Below, piece by piece: positions 42,235 through 50,615 of a DNA stretch of 64,000 bases. The notes beneath the pieces were generated by a model that was not told the origin of the DNA, searched no databases, and saw only the letters and a program-made list of their open reading frames with translations. Each line of letters starts with the position of its first letter. Positions within the stretch are counted from its first letter, which is position 1. This DNA is from UBA3839 sp963627995 (GTDB lineage Bacteria > Bacteroidota > Bacteroidia > Bacteroidales > Bacteroidaceae), in NCBI GenBank assembly GCA_963627995.1, contig CAVGCV010000004.1, positions 124,001 through 188,000 on the forward strand, written 5' to 3'. The translations under genes and the position numbers were made by a program.

Positions 42235-43725
42235 ATGAAAGATATGAAGAGAAAACCATCGAGCAGGATAGCAGTGTTGCTCGCCGTGATGTCGCTCCTC
42301 ACGTCCGCCGCGGCGGGGGGGCTGCTCGTGTCGTGCATGGGCGGAACGAGCCGCTCGGGCGCGGGCGCGGCGGGCGGAGAGGTCACGGGCGTTGGCGGCA
42401 CGTCGGCGCAGGAGCCCGCGCCCTACGGCATGGTGCTGGTGAAGCGCGGCTCGCTGAAGATGGGCACGGAGAAGACCGACTCGCTCTGGGGCAAGCAGAT
42501 GCCCGTGCGCGAGATTTCGGTCGATGCGTTCTGGATGGACGAGCACGAGGTGACGAACTCCATGTACCGGCAGTTCGTCTACTGGGTGCGCGACTCCATC
42601 ATCCGCGAGCGGCTGGCCGACCCCGCCTATGGCGGCGACGAGACCTACAAGATTGAGGAGGACAAGAACGGCGACCCCGTCACGCCCTACCTCAACTGGC
42701 GGAAGCCCATCCCCTGGCGCAATGCCGACGAGGACCAGCAGCGCGCCATCGAGAGCGTGTACAGGGTGCATCCGTTCGACGGGACGAAGATGCTCGACGC
42801 CAGCCAGATGAACTACCGCTACGAGACCTTCGACTATGTCATGGCGGCGCAGCGGCGCTTCCGCCTCAACCCCGAGGAGCGCAACCTGAACACCGACCTG
42901 CAGGCCGACCCCGACGAGGCGGTCATCATCTCGAAGGACACGGCCTACATCGACGACGAGGGCGTCGTCCACCGCGAGACCATCACGCGGCCGCTGTCGT
43001 CGATGTGGGACTTCGTGAACACCTACATCGTGAACGTCTACCCCGACACGACCTGCTGGGTGAACGACTTCCAGAACGCGGAGAACGAGGCGTACATGCG
43101 CCTCTACTTCTCGCACTCCAACTACAACGACTACCCCGTGGTCGGGGTCAGCTGGGAGCAGGCCAACGCCTTCTGCAACTGGCGCACGGACTACCTCGTC
43201 AGGGGGCTCGGGCCGAACGCGAAGTACATCCAGCGCTACCGCCTGCCGACCGAGGCGGAGTGGGAGTACGCGGCGCGCGGCAAGGACGGCAACGAGCTGC
43301 CGTGGACGCAGGAGGGCGTGAAGAGCGACAAGGGCTGCTTCTACGCCAACTTCAAGCCCGACCGGGGCAACTACACGCAGGACGGCAACCTGATCACGTC
43401 GAAGGTCGGCATCTACAGCGCCAACTCCAACGGGCTCTACGACATGGCCGGCAACGTGGCCGAGTGGACATCGACGGTGTTCACCGAGGCGGGCGTGCTG
43501 TCGATGAGCGACATGAACCCCCAGCTGTCCTACCGCGCGGCCAAGGAAGACCCCTACGCGCTGAAGCGCAAGTCGGTGCGCGGCGGCTCGTGGAAAGACC
43601 CCGAGAGTTTCATCAAGTCGGCCTGGCGCTCGTCCGAGTACCAGAACGTCGGCCGCTCGTTCATCGGCTTCCGCTGCGTCCGCTCGCAGGTGGGGACGGC
43701 AGGAAGAGTGAAAAAACAAAAGTAA
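42235..43725 (+). CDS. porK: PorK/GldK T9SS lipoprotein
   Basis: Encodes 496 residues. The N-terminus has a lipoprotein signal (AAAGGLLVSCMGG), followed by a Gly/Ala-rich linker. The rest is a formylglycine-generating-enzyme-like fold: MVLVKRGSLKMGTEK, FWMDEHEVTNSMYRQFVYWV, YPVVGVSWEQANAFCNWRTDYL, YRLPTEAEWEYAARG, NSNGLYDMAGNVAEWTS, KSVRGGSWKD and SFIGFRCVRS. In T9SS this protein is not an enzyme; it forms the periplasmic ring with PorN under the outer membrane. It lies 57 bp after porP; ATGs at 42235 and 42244 are both possible. Confidence 0.95.
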   Translation: MKDMKRKPSSRIAVLLAVMSLLTSAAAGGLLVSCMGGTSRSGAGAAGGEVTGVGGTSAQEPAPYGMVLVKRGSLKMGTEKTDSLWGKQMPVREISVDAFWMDEHEVTNSMYRQFVYWVRDSIIRERLADPAYGGDETYKIEEDKNGDPVTPYLNWRKPIPWRNADEDQQRAIESVYRVHPFDGTKMLDASQMNYRYETFDYVMAAQRRFRLNPEERNLNTDLQADPDEAVIISKDTAYIDDEGVVHRETITRPLSSMWDFVNTYIVNVYPDTTCWVNDFQNAENEAYMRLYFSHSNYNDYPVVGVSWEQANAFCNWRTDYLVRGLGPNAKYIQRYRLPTEAEWEYAARGKDGNELPWTQEGVKSDKGCFYANFKPDRGNYTQDGNLITSKVGIYSANSNGLYDMAGNVAEWTSTVFTEAGVLSMSDMNPQLSYRAAKEDPYALKRKSVRGGSWKDPESFIKSAWRSSEYQNVGRSFIGFRCVRSQVGTAGRVKKQK

Positions 43726-43738
43726 AACCATTCAGATT

Positions 43739-44461
43739 ATGCCAAAGATAAAGAGCCTCAATGCCATACAGGCCTGGATGCACACCAAGGCCGGCCAAAC
43801 GTTCCTGAACATCGCGTACAGCTGGGGAGCGTCCATCGTGATTCTCGGCGCGCTTTTCAAGCTGACCCACATCGCGGGCGCCGACCTCATGCTGTTCATC
43901 GGCATGGGAACGGAGGTCGTCGTGTTCTTCATCTCGGGCTTCGACATCCCGTGGGTGGATGACGACGGCGCGGAGAGTGAAAAGGCCGACGCCGGGAACG
44001 CGGCAGGCGGCGGGGAGCTCCGGCCCGCGGCGGCCGGACAGGCCGTCGTCGTCGTCGGCACGCCCGCGGCGGCCCTGGACGGCAGCGGCACGCCCGTGGA
44101 CGCGGCGGCGCTCGCCAGCACCATCGCCGGCGCCGGCGTGCCGCAGGCCAACGGCGAGAGCCCCGAGATGGAGGCCGCGACGAGGGCCTACGTGGAGCAG
44201 CTGAACCAGCTCACCGACATCCTCAAGCAGGTGGCCGAGCAGTCGGCGCGCCTCACGCGCGACTCGGAGGAGATGGAGACCATGAACCGCACCCTCACGG
44301 GCATCAACCGCTTCTACGAGATGCAGCTGAGGAGCGTGGGCCAGCAGAGCGCGACCATCGACGACGTGAACACGCAGACGCGCAACCTGGCCGGCCAGCT
44401 GGAGGAGCTCAACGCCGTCTACGCCCGCATGGTCGAGGCCCTGAAGATGAAGATGGGATAA
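43739..44461 (+). CDS. porL: PorL/GldL T9SS inner-membrane motor protein
   Basis: Encodes 240 residues. Two transmembrane helices near residues 20-41 (FLNIAYSWGASIVILGALFKLTH) and 46-66 (DLMLFIGMGTEVVVFFISGF) are typical; the buried Glu in the second helix is the residue thought to conduct protons. The cytoplasmic part has an Ala/Gly/Val-rich low-complexity linker (~78-140) and a C-terminal coiled-coil (~145-240, AYVEQLNQLTDILKQVAEQ). PorL with PorM forms the proton-driven motor. It is shorter than the ~300-residue P. gingivalis protein. It lies 13 bp after porK. Confidence 0.93.
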   Translation: MPKIKSLNAIQAWMHTKAGQTFLNIAYSWGASIVILGALFKLTHIAGADLMLFIGMGTEVVVFFISGFDIPWVDDDGAESEKADAGNAAGGGELRPAAAGQAVVVVGTPAAALDGSGTPVDAAALASTIAGAGVPQANGESPEMEAATRAYVEQLNQLTDILKQVAEQSARLTRDSEEMETMNRTLTGINRFYEMQLRSVGQQSATIDDVNTQTRNLAGQLEELNAVYARMVEALKMKMG

Positions 44462-44479
44462 ACGCTAAGCGTAACGACA

Positions 44480-46048
44480 ATGGGAATCCAACAACGGAAA
44501 ATATCACCCCGTCAGAAGATGATCAATCTGATGTACATCGTTCTCATGGCGATGCTCGCCCTGAACGTGTCGTCGGATGTGCTCAACGGCTTCTCCCTCG
44601 TGGACGAGGGGCTGAACCGCTCCACGGGCAACGCCTCGCTCCAGAACGCGGCCATCTATGCCGAGATGGACGCGGCGATGAAGCGCAACCCGGAGAAGGT
44701 GGGGCAGTGGTACGAGAAGGCGGAGCGGGTGAAGTCCATGTCCGACTCCATCTACCGCTTTGCCGAGGAGCTCAAGTGGGCGATTGTCCGCAAGGCCGAC
44801 GGCGACGGCGCCGACATCAACAACATCCGCAGCAAGGAGAACCTTGAGGCGGCCACCCACGTGATGCTCGCCCCGGGCGTGGGCAAGGGCCGGCGGCTCT
44901 ACAACGCCATCAACAGCTATCGCCAGAACATCGTCGCCATGGTCATCGACCCGGCGCAGCAGCGCGTCATCGGCGACAACCTCTCGACCGCCATCCCCGA
45001 GAAAAGCCGCCTGCTGGGCAAGAACTGGCAGGAATACATGTTCGAGAACACGCCCGTGGCGGCTGCCGTCACGCTGCTCACGAAGCTGCAGAACGACGTG
45101 CGCTATGCCGAGGGCGAGGTGCTGCACCAGCTCGTTGCCAACATCGACGTGAAGGACGTGCGCGTGAACCAGATCAGCGCGTTCGTCATCCCGAACGCGC
45201 AGACCGTGGTGCGCGGCGGCAAGTTCTCGGCGCAAATCATCATGGCGGCCGTCGACACGACCCAGCGCCCCGACATCTACGTGGGCAACACGCTGCTCCG
45301 CTCCTCCAACGGGCGCTACGAGACCATCTGCGGCTCGACGGGCGACTTCACGCTCCGCGGCTACCTGGAGATGCACGACGGCGGCGGCGAGGTCATCCGC
45401 CGCGAGTTCTCGCAGCCCTACACCGTCGTGGAGCCGTCGGCCACGGTGTCGGCCACGATGATGAACATGCTCTATGCCGGCTACCCGAACCCCATCAGCG
45501 TCAGCGTGCCGGGCGTCCCCGTGAGCCGCATCAGCGCCAGCATGACGGGCGGAACGCTCACGAAGAAGAGCGACGGCAGCTACACGGCGGTGCCCAGCGC
45601 TGTCGGCAGCGACGTGACCATCACGGTGACGGCGCAGAACGAGGGGCGGCAGCAGGAGATGGGCAAGTTCGTGTTCCACGTGCGCAAGCTGCCCGACCCC
45701 TCCGCGTTCATCGAATACAAGGACGCGTCGGGCAATGCCAGCCGCTACAAGGGCGGGATGCCCTTCTCGAAGGCCGCGCTGCTCGGCACGCAGGGCGTGA
45801 GCGCCGCCATCGACGACGGCCTGCTCGACATCCCGTTCCGCGTCACGGGCTTTGAGACGGTCTTCACCGACAACCTTGGCAACATCATGGTCGAGAAGTC
45901 GCAGTCGGCCAGCTTCACCGACCGCCAGCGCAGCATGTTCCGCACCCTCGCCCGAGGCAAGCGCTTCAACATCTCGCGCGTCCACACCGTGGGCCCCGAC
46001 GGCATCGAGCGCACGCTCCCCTATTCGATGGAGGTCATTGTCAACTAA
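44480..46048 (+). CDS. porM: PorM/GldM T9SS motor/shaft protein
   Basis: Encodes 522 residues. One N-terminal transmembrane helix (PRQKMINLMYIVLMAMLALN, residues ~11-30) follows a short cytoplasmic head. The long periplasmic part consists of a helical domain (~35-220) and three beta-rich domains (~225-522), as in known PorM structures. With PorL it forms the inner-membrane motor; its periplasmic shaft contacts the PorK-PorN ring. The length is close to the family norm. It lies 18 bp after porL. Confidence 0.94.
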   Translation: MGIQQRKISPRQKMINLMYIVLMAMLALNVSSDVLNGFSLVDEGLNRSTGNASLQNAAIYAEMDAAMKRNPEKVGQWYEKAERVKSMSDSIYRFAEELKWAIVRKADGDGADINNIRSKENLEAATHVMLAPGVGKGRRLYNAINSYRQNIVAMVIDPAQQRVIGDNLSTAIPEKSRLLGKNWQEYMFENTPVAAAVTLLTKLQNDVRYAEGEVLHQLVANIDVKDVRVNQISAFVIPNAQTVVRGGKFSAQIIMAAVDTTQRPDIYVGNTLLRSSNGRYETICGSTGDFTLRGYLEMHDGGGEVIRREFSQPYTVVEPSATVSATMMNMLYAGYPNPISVSVPGVPVSRISASMTGGTLTKKSDGSYTAVPSAVGSDVTITVTAQNEGRQQEMGKFVFHVRKLPDPSAFIEYKDASGNASRYKGGMPFSKAALLGTQGVSAAIDDGLLDIPFRVTGFETVFTDNLGNIMVEKSQSASFTDRQRSMFRTLARGKRFNISRVHTVGPDGIERTLPYSMEVIVN

Positions 46049-46121
46049 CGCAACACAGCTCCTCCGCCGCGTCCGCCGGGGGCAGGCGGGGGATGAAACA
46101 GCAACAAATTTCCTTAGCACC

Positions 46122-47228
46122 ATGAAAAGGCATCTCACCATCCTCGCATCACTGATATTTTGCCTCGCCGCCTCCGCGCCACAGGCCTCCGCCCAGCCCA
46201 AGAAGTCGCGCGTGGCGAACAACAACCGCCGGCTGGCGCAGCAGCAGGGACAGACCGCCAGCCGCGCGGCCATCATGTTCCCCACGGCCGTCGACGTGCC
46301 GCAGGAGGTGACGTGGCGGCGCGACATCTACCGCTCGCTCGACCTGGCCAAGGACGAGAACGCGCCCCTCTACTACCCCGAGAAGCCGCAGGGCGGCAGC
46401 AGGAACCTCTTCGCCTTGCTGTTCGAGCTCTTCCGCACGGGCAAGCTCCCCGTCTACGAGTACAACCAGAACGCCGTCGAGGACTTCAGCCCCGCCAAGC
46501 GCATGCACTTCAAGGCCTACCTGGACAAGTACGGAATCCCCTACCAAATCGACGGCAACAGCATCCAGGTGGACGACATCGACGTGCCGAGCGACGAGGT
46601 GAGGACCTACTTCGTGAAGGAAAGCTCGTACTTCGACCAGAACACCGCCACCTACCACACGCGCATCGTGGCCTTCTGCCCCGTCACGAGCCGCAGCATC
46701 GACGACTTCTCGCTTGACACGCGCCCCGAGCCCCTCTTCTGGGTGAAGATGGAGGACGCGGAGCCCTACCTCAGCCAGCACATGGTGATGGTGTCCAACG
46801 TGAACAACGCCGCGCGCATGTCGCTGGCCGACTACTTCGCCACCAACAAGTACAAGGGGAAGATTTACATGACCACCAACATGCAGGGCAAGGCCCTGAG
46901 CCAGATGTTCCCCACCGACAGTCTCCTGGCGAAGGAGCAGAGGCGCATCGAGAAGGAGATGACCGACTTCGAGCGGCACATCTGGACCGAGCCGGTGGAC
47001 TCGGCCGAGATTGCCCGCCGCGACTCCGCCGCGGCGGCGGAAGCCGGCAAGGGACGCCGCAGCCGCGTGGCGCGCACGTCGCGCACGTCCAGCGGCTCGT
47101 CCGCCCGCTCGGCGCGCGCGTCGCGCAGCTCCTCGTCCTCGTCGGCCAAGGTGAAGGCGGAGAAAGCGCCGAAGTCGTCGGGCGGCAGCTCGTCGCCGCG
47201 CGTCTCCGTGCGCCGCCAGCGCCACTGA
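46122..47228 (+). CDS. porN: PorN/GldN T9SS ring protein with basic Ser-rich tail
   Basis: Encodes 368 residues with a signal peptide (1-24, ending PQASAQP). The conserved body (~55-285) includes VPQEVTWRRDIYRSLDL, NLFALLFELFRTGKLPVYEYN, SSYFDQNTATYHTRIVAFCPV, PLFWVKMEDAEPYL and FERHIWTEPVDSAEI. It forms the periplasmic ring with PorK. The last ~70 residues are an unusual low-complexity Ser/Arg/Ala tail (RTSRTSSGSSARSARASRSS), predicted disordered and strongly basic. Start at 46122 gives the signal peptide directly. Last gene of the por operon, followed by a strong hairpin. Confidence 0.93.
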   Translation: MKRHLTILASLIFCLAASAPQASAQPKKSRVANNNRRLAQQQGQTASRAAIMFPTAVDVPQEVTWRRDIYRSLDLAKDENAPLYYPEKPQGGSRNLFALLFELFRTGKLPVYEYNQNAVEDFSPAKRMHFKAYLDKYGIPYQIDGNSIQVDDIDVPSDEVRTYFVKESSYFDQNTATYHTRIVAFCPVTSRSIDDFSLDTRPEPLFWVKMEDAEPYLSQHMVMVSNVNNAARMSLADYFATNKYKGKIYMTTNMQGKALSQMFPTDSLLAKEQRRIEKEMTDFERHIWTEPVDSAEIARRDSAAAAEAGKGRRSRVARTSRTSSGSSARSARASRSSSSSSAKVKAEKAPKSSGGSSSPRVSVRRQRH

Positions 47229-47268
47229 CCCCGTCCGGCCTCCGCCGCCCGCAGCGGCGGAAGGCGCA

Positions 47269-47325
47269 GGGAACGCACAGGGCCGGGCCCGTCCACCACG
47301 GACGGGCCCGGCCCTGTGCGTTCCC
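47269..47325 (+). terminator. Long perfect hairpin after porN
   Basis: 26-base arms (47269-47294 and 47300-47325) pair perfectly around a 5-base loop, 41 bp after the porN stop. No T-run follows. The arm and loop lengths are the same as those of the hairpin at 3979-4035. Confidence 0.75.
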
Positions 47326-47361
47326 GTTGCTGCCCGCTTCCCTTCGCCTCCTCCGTGATGA

Positions 47362-47484
47362 AAAAACACCGCGGAGGAGCAGGAGAAACGTCCGCGGAGA
47401 AAATATTTTTCCTCTGCGGACGAAATCTGTTTCCTCTGCGGAGCGCGGGTATTTTCTCTGCGGAGGTTTCCGGCGCCGTGTTCC
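47362..47484 (+). repeat. Palindromic intergenic repeat, copy E
   Basis: A 123-bp forward copy between the convergent porN and GH2-like genes, starting AAAAACACCGCGGA (47362-47375, one base off the consensus). It has the internal inverted repeat CGTCCGCGGAG ... CTCTGCGGACG (47389-47422) around an A/T core and an end related to copies B and F. The gene-free stretch 47229-47656 holds two terminator hairpins and this repeat; the G-rich segment 47500-47590 shows nothing recognisable. Confidence 0.82.
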
Positions 47485-47594
47485 CGCCCGTGGAAACGGC
47501 GCGTCGGCACGGCGCTCACTGCGGCGCGGCGGTGGGGGAGGAGGGTGGGGGAAGTGCCTGGCGGGAGGGCGCGGAGGCGGCGGGGGAGGAACGC

Positions 47595-47638
47595 GAAGCC
47601 GTGGCAAGGATCCGGCGTTGGAATCTTGCCACGGCTTC
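47595..47638 (-). terminator. Terminator hairpin of the PL11-GH2 operon
   Basis: 14-bp perfect stem (47595-47608 and 47625-47638) with a 16-base loop, 18 bp beyond the GH2-like stop on the minus strand. No marked T-run. Confidence 0.55.
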
Positions 47639-47656
47639 ACGTTGGGCACCGGCGCG

Positions 47657-50587
47657 TTAGCGCACGTGCTGCAGGAAGTCGGTCTCGATGATGCGCAGCT
47701 CGCTGCGCACCTTGTCGCCGTCCTTGGCCTTGAAGAGGTCGAGCTCGTTGGCGACGGGCTGCGCCAGCTCGGTGACTTGCCCGAATCCCTCGCTCTCGGT
47801 GGCGGCGCCTTGCAGGCGGATGGTCACGGCGGACACCTCCCTCCCCGCGTTCAGCGGAATGCTGACGTAGCCGAGCGACGTGGGCGTGCGGCCCGCCCAT
47901 GCGCGCTCGCCGTCGGCGAGCACTTCGATGGGGTAGCTGCGGCGGCGCCATCCCGTGAGCTTGAGGCTGATTTCGTCCACGCGCGAGGGCCGCTCGAAAC
48001 GGTAGGAAATCCATGCCGTTGCGGCGCGTCCGTCGTTGCGCCACTCCGTCTCCTCGTTGTCGTCAATGGCGTTGGCGGCCAGCTCCTGGTTGCAGCCGGC
48101 CTCGACGCTCGCCACGGCAACGGCGCGCTTCGTGTCGCGGAACGACGGCGACGGGGGCGTCTCGCCGCGCAGGGGGCGGAACGGATGCCCGGCCCGGTGG
48201 CCGCGCTTGCCGTCCCTCGCCGGCTGGAGGCTCACGAGGGTTGCCTCCGCCGTGGGCAGCCCGTCGGTCTGGGCCGTGAGGCGGACGGTGCCGCTCTGTG
48301 TGGTGGAGCGGATGATGGCGCGGTTCACGCCGCACTCCACGGGCAGCGACGTGGCGAGGATGCGGTTGCCCTCGCCCTTGGCGATGCCGCCCCGCCATTC
48401 GGCGGGGCCGTGGAGGGTGAAGCGCACCGTGCGGTTGTCGAGCGGGCAGCGGCGCCCGTCGGCATCGACCACCTCGAACGTGACGAGCGCCATGTCGGCG
48501 CCGTCGGCCACGAAGCCTTGCGGCGAGGTCTCGACACTGAGCCGCAGGGCTGCCGGCTCGCCGGCTGTCTTGTGGCGGAACTGCGAGCGCACGTTGCCCT
48601 GCTTGTCGTAGGAGACGGCGCGCAGCTCGCCGGCTTCGAACGCCACGGAGTCGAACGTGTGGAGGAAGTGGTGGTCGGGCGTCGCGCTCATGCCCAGCGA
48701 GCGCCCGTTGAGGAGCAGCTCGACGACGGGCGCGTCGGACACGACGTGGACGGGCTTCACCGTGCCCGCGGCGTAGTTCCAGTGGCCGAGGATGTAGGTG
48801 TGGCTCGCTTCGGGCGTGACCCATCCGTCCCACATCACGCGGTGAGCGAAGAACGAGTCCTTGGGCAGGCGCATCGCGTCGGTCACGCCGCTCGCGCGGT
48901 AGTCCGATTCGCCCCGGCAGTGGGTGTTGGTGTCGGAGAACACGATTTTCACGCCCCCGCTGCTCACGCGGCGGCCTGTCCCGGGACGCACCGCCCAGTA
49001 GTCGTGCCAGCGGCGGACGTGCTCGATGGCCAGCTGGTCCTGGTTCTGGTTGTAGGCCGATGCGTCGGCGTTGCGGTAGGGCGGTCCGTCGCCGTTCTTG
49101 TGGTAGGGGTAGCTCCAGTCGTCCCAGTAGCGGCGCAGCGCCTCGTCGCGGCAGTATTCCATGGCCCACACGGGCTTGCCCGCGCTCTTGTTGATGTAGA
49201 GCATCTCGCCGCCGTACTCGGCCGTCCGGCTCGCCAGCATCTCGCGGCTGCCGATGGCGCGTCCGCCGTGGGGGTCGAGCGCGTCGCGCACGGCGCGCAT
49301 CTCGGCCATGTGCGCCTCGCTGATGCCCTTGTTGCCGCATTCGTAGAAGATGACGCTGGGGTTGTTGCGGAAGTAGACGATGGCGTCGCGCATCGCCTCC
49401 ACGCGCTGCGCCCACTGCCGCCCCTCGGCGTCCTTCTCCGCGTCGCCGGCCGGCAGGGCCTGGAGCAGGCCCACGCGGTCGCACGACTCCACGTCCTGCC
49501 TCCAGGGCGCGACGTGCATCCAGCGCACGAGGTTGCCGCCGCTCTCCACCATGAGCGCGTTGGAGTAGTCGCTCAGCCATGCCGGCACGCTCGCCCCTAC
49601 GGCCGGCCACTCGTTGGTGCTGCGCTGGGCGTAGCCGTGCACCATGAGCGTGCGGTCGTTGAGGCGGAACTGCCCGTCGCCGAAGGTGGTCTTCCTGAAG
49701 CCCGTGCGCGTGACGACCTCGTCGACGACGCGCTCCTGGCGGCCGGCCTCGACGAGGCGCGTGGCGACGGTGTAGAGATAGCCGTAGCCCCACGACCAGA
49801 AGTGTAGGCCCTCCAGCGGATGCTCCGCGACGAGGGTGCGCGTCGCTCCTGCGGCCACGACGGACGGGGCGGACGCGAAGGTGGCGACCGTGGTGCCGTC
49901 GATGTCCGCCACCTCCACCTCGAGGCGGACGGCGCGGTCGGCCGCGCCCTCGTTCCTCACCTCCGCCTCGGCCGCGACGGTGGCCGTGCGGCCCGGCACG
50001 TCGATGTCCTTGGCGTAGACGTAGGTGCCGGTCGTCCCGAAGGAGGAGTAGAGGGGAAGCGTCTGGTAGATGTCGCTCAGGATGTGGAGGCGCACGTGCC
50101 CGGTCAGCCCCCCGTAGTTGGCGTTGAAGTTCTTGTTGTTCCACTGGAAGGCCGTGCCGGTCGCCTCCTCCCGATAGTCCCAGCTGTTGTCGGTCAGCAC
50201 CTCCAGGCGGTTCTCGCCGTGGCGGTCGATGTAGGGCGTGAGGTCGAATCCGAAGGCGGTGACGCCGTTCTCGTGCTTCCCGAGCCGGTGGCCGTTGAGC
50301 CACACGGTGGCGGCTTGGCGCGCCCTCTCGAACTCGATGAAGAAGCGCTTGCCGTCGCGCTCCTTCTCGTCCAGCCTGAATGTCTTCACATAGCGCACCG
50401 TGTCGGTGGGCAGCTGGTCGATGGCCACGCGGAAGGCGTCGTCCTCGTTCCATGCGTGGGGGAGGGTGACGCGGTGGACTTCGCCGTTCCGGGTGAAGGT
50501 CCAGTCGGCGTCGAAGTCGATGTCGTGCTGCGCGGCTGCGGGCAGGGCGCAGACAACCGACATCAGGGCTGTGAGTGTCTGTCTCAT
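47657..50587 (-). CDS. GH2-like glycoside hydrolase with C-terminal F5/8-type domain
   Basis: Encodes 976 residues with a signal peptide (1-20). GH2 layout: sugar-binding jelly-roll (~25-180, VTLPHAWNEDDAF, ATVWLNGHRLGKHENGVTAF), Ig-like domain (~190-300), TIM barrel (~300-600), Ig-like domains, and a galactose-binding F5/8-like domain (~840-950, AANAIDDNEETEWRNDG). In the barrel the canonical Asn-Glu acid/base site reads FYECGNKGISEAHM, with Lys near residue 420 in place of Glu; a possible nucleophile is the Glu in WAMEYCRDEA. Substrate and activity are therefore uncertain, though a galactoside of rhamnogalacturonan is plausible. It starts 28 bp after the PL11 stop; start at 50587 chosen for the signal peptide. 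Confidence 0.87.
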   Translation of the reverse strand: MRQTLTALMSVVCALPAAAQHDIDFDADWTFTRNGEVHRVTLPHAWNEDDAFRVAIDQLPTDTVRYVKTFRLDEKERDGKRFFIEFERARQAATVWLNGHRLGKHENGVTAFGFDLTPYIDRHGENRLEVLTDNSWDYREEATGTAFQWNNKNFNANYGGLTGHVRLHILSDIYQTLPLYSSFGTTGTYVYAKDIDVPGRTATVAAEAEVRNEGAADRAVRLEVEVADIDGTTVATFASAPSVVAAGATRTLVAEHPLEGLHFWSWGYGYLYTVATRLVEAGRQERVVDEVVTRTGFRKTTFGDGQFRLNDRTLMVHGYAQRSTNEWPAVGASVPAWLSDYSNALMVESGGNLVRWMHVAPWRQDVESCDRVGLLQALPAGDAEKDAEGRQWAQRVEAMRDAIVYFRNNPSVIFYECGNKGISEAHMAEMRAVRDALDPHGGRAIGSREMLASRTAEYGGEMLYINKSAGKPVWAMEYCRDEALRRYWDDWSYPYHKNGDGPPYRNADASAYNQNQDQLAIEHVRRWHDYWAVRPGTGRRVSSGGVKIVFSDTNTHCRGESDYRASGVTDAMRLPKDSFFAHRVMWDGWVTPEASHTYILGHWNYAAGTVKPVHVVSDAPVVELLLNGRSLGMSATPDHHFLHTFDSVAFEAGELRAVSYDKQGNVRSQFRHKTAGEPAALRLSVETSPQGFVADGADMALVTFEVVDADGRRCPLDNRTVRFTLHGPAEWRGGIAKGEGNRILATSLPVECGVNRAIIRSTTQSGTVRLTAQTDGLPTAEATLVSLQPARDGKRGHRAGHPFRPLRGETPPSPSFRDTKRAVAVASVEAGCNQELAANAIDDNEETEWRNDGRAATAWISYRFERPSRVDEISLKLTGWRRRSYPIEVLADGERAWAGRTPTSLGYVSIPLNAGREVSAVTIRLQGAATESEGFGQVTELAQPVANELDLFKAKDGDKVRSELRIIETDFLQHVR

Positions 50588-50615
50588 GGTCGTAGGTGTT
50601 TTGGCGCGGATGGCG

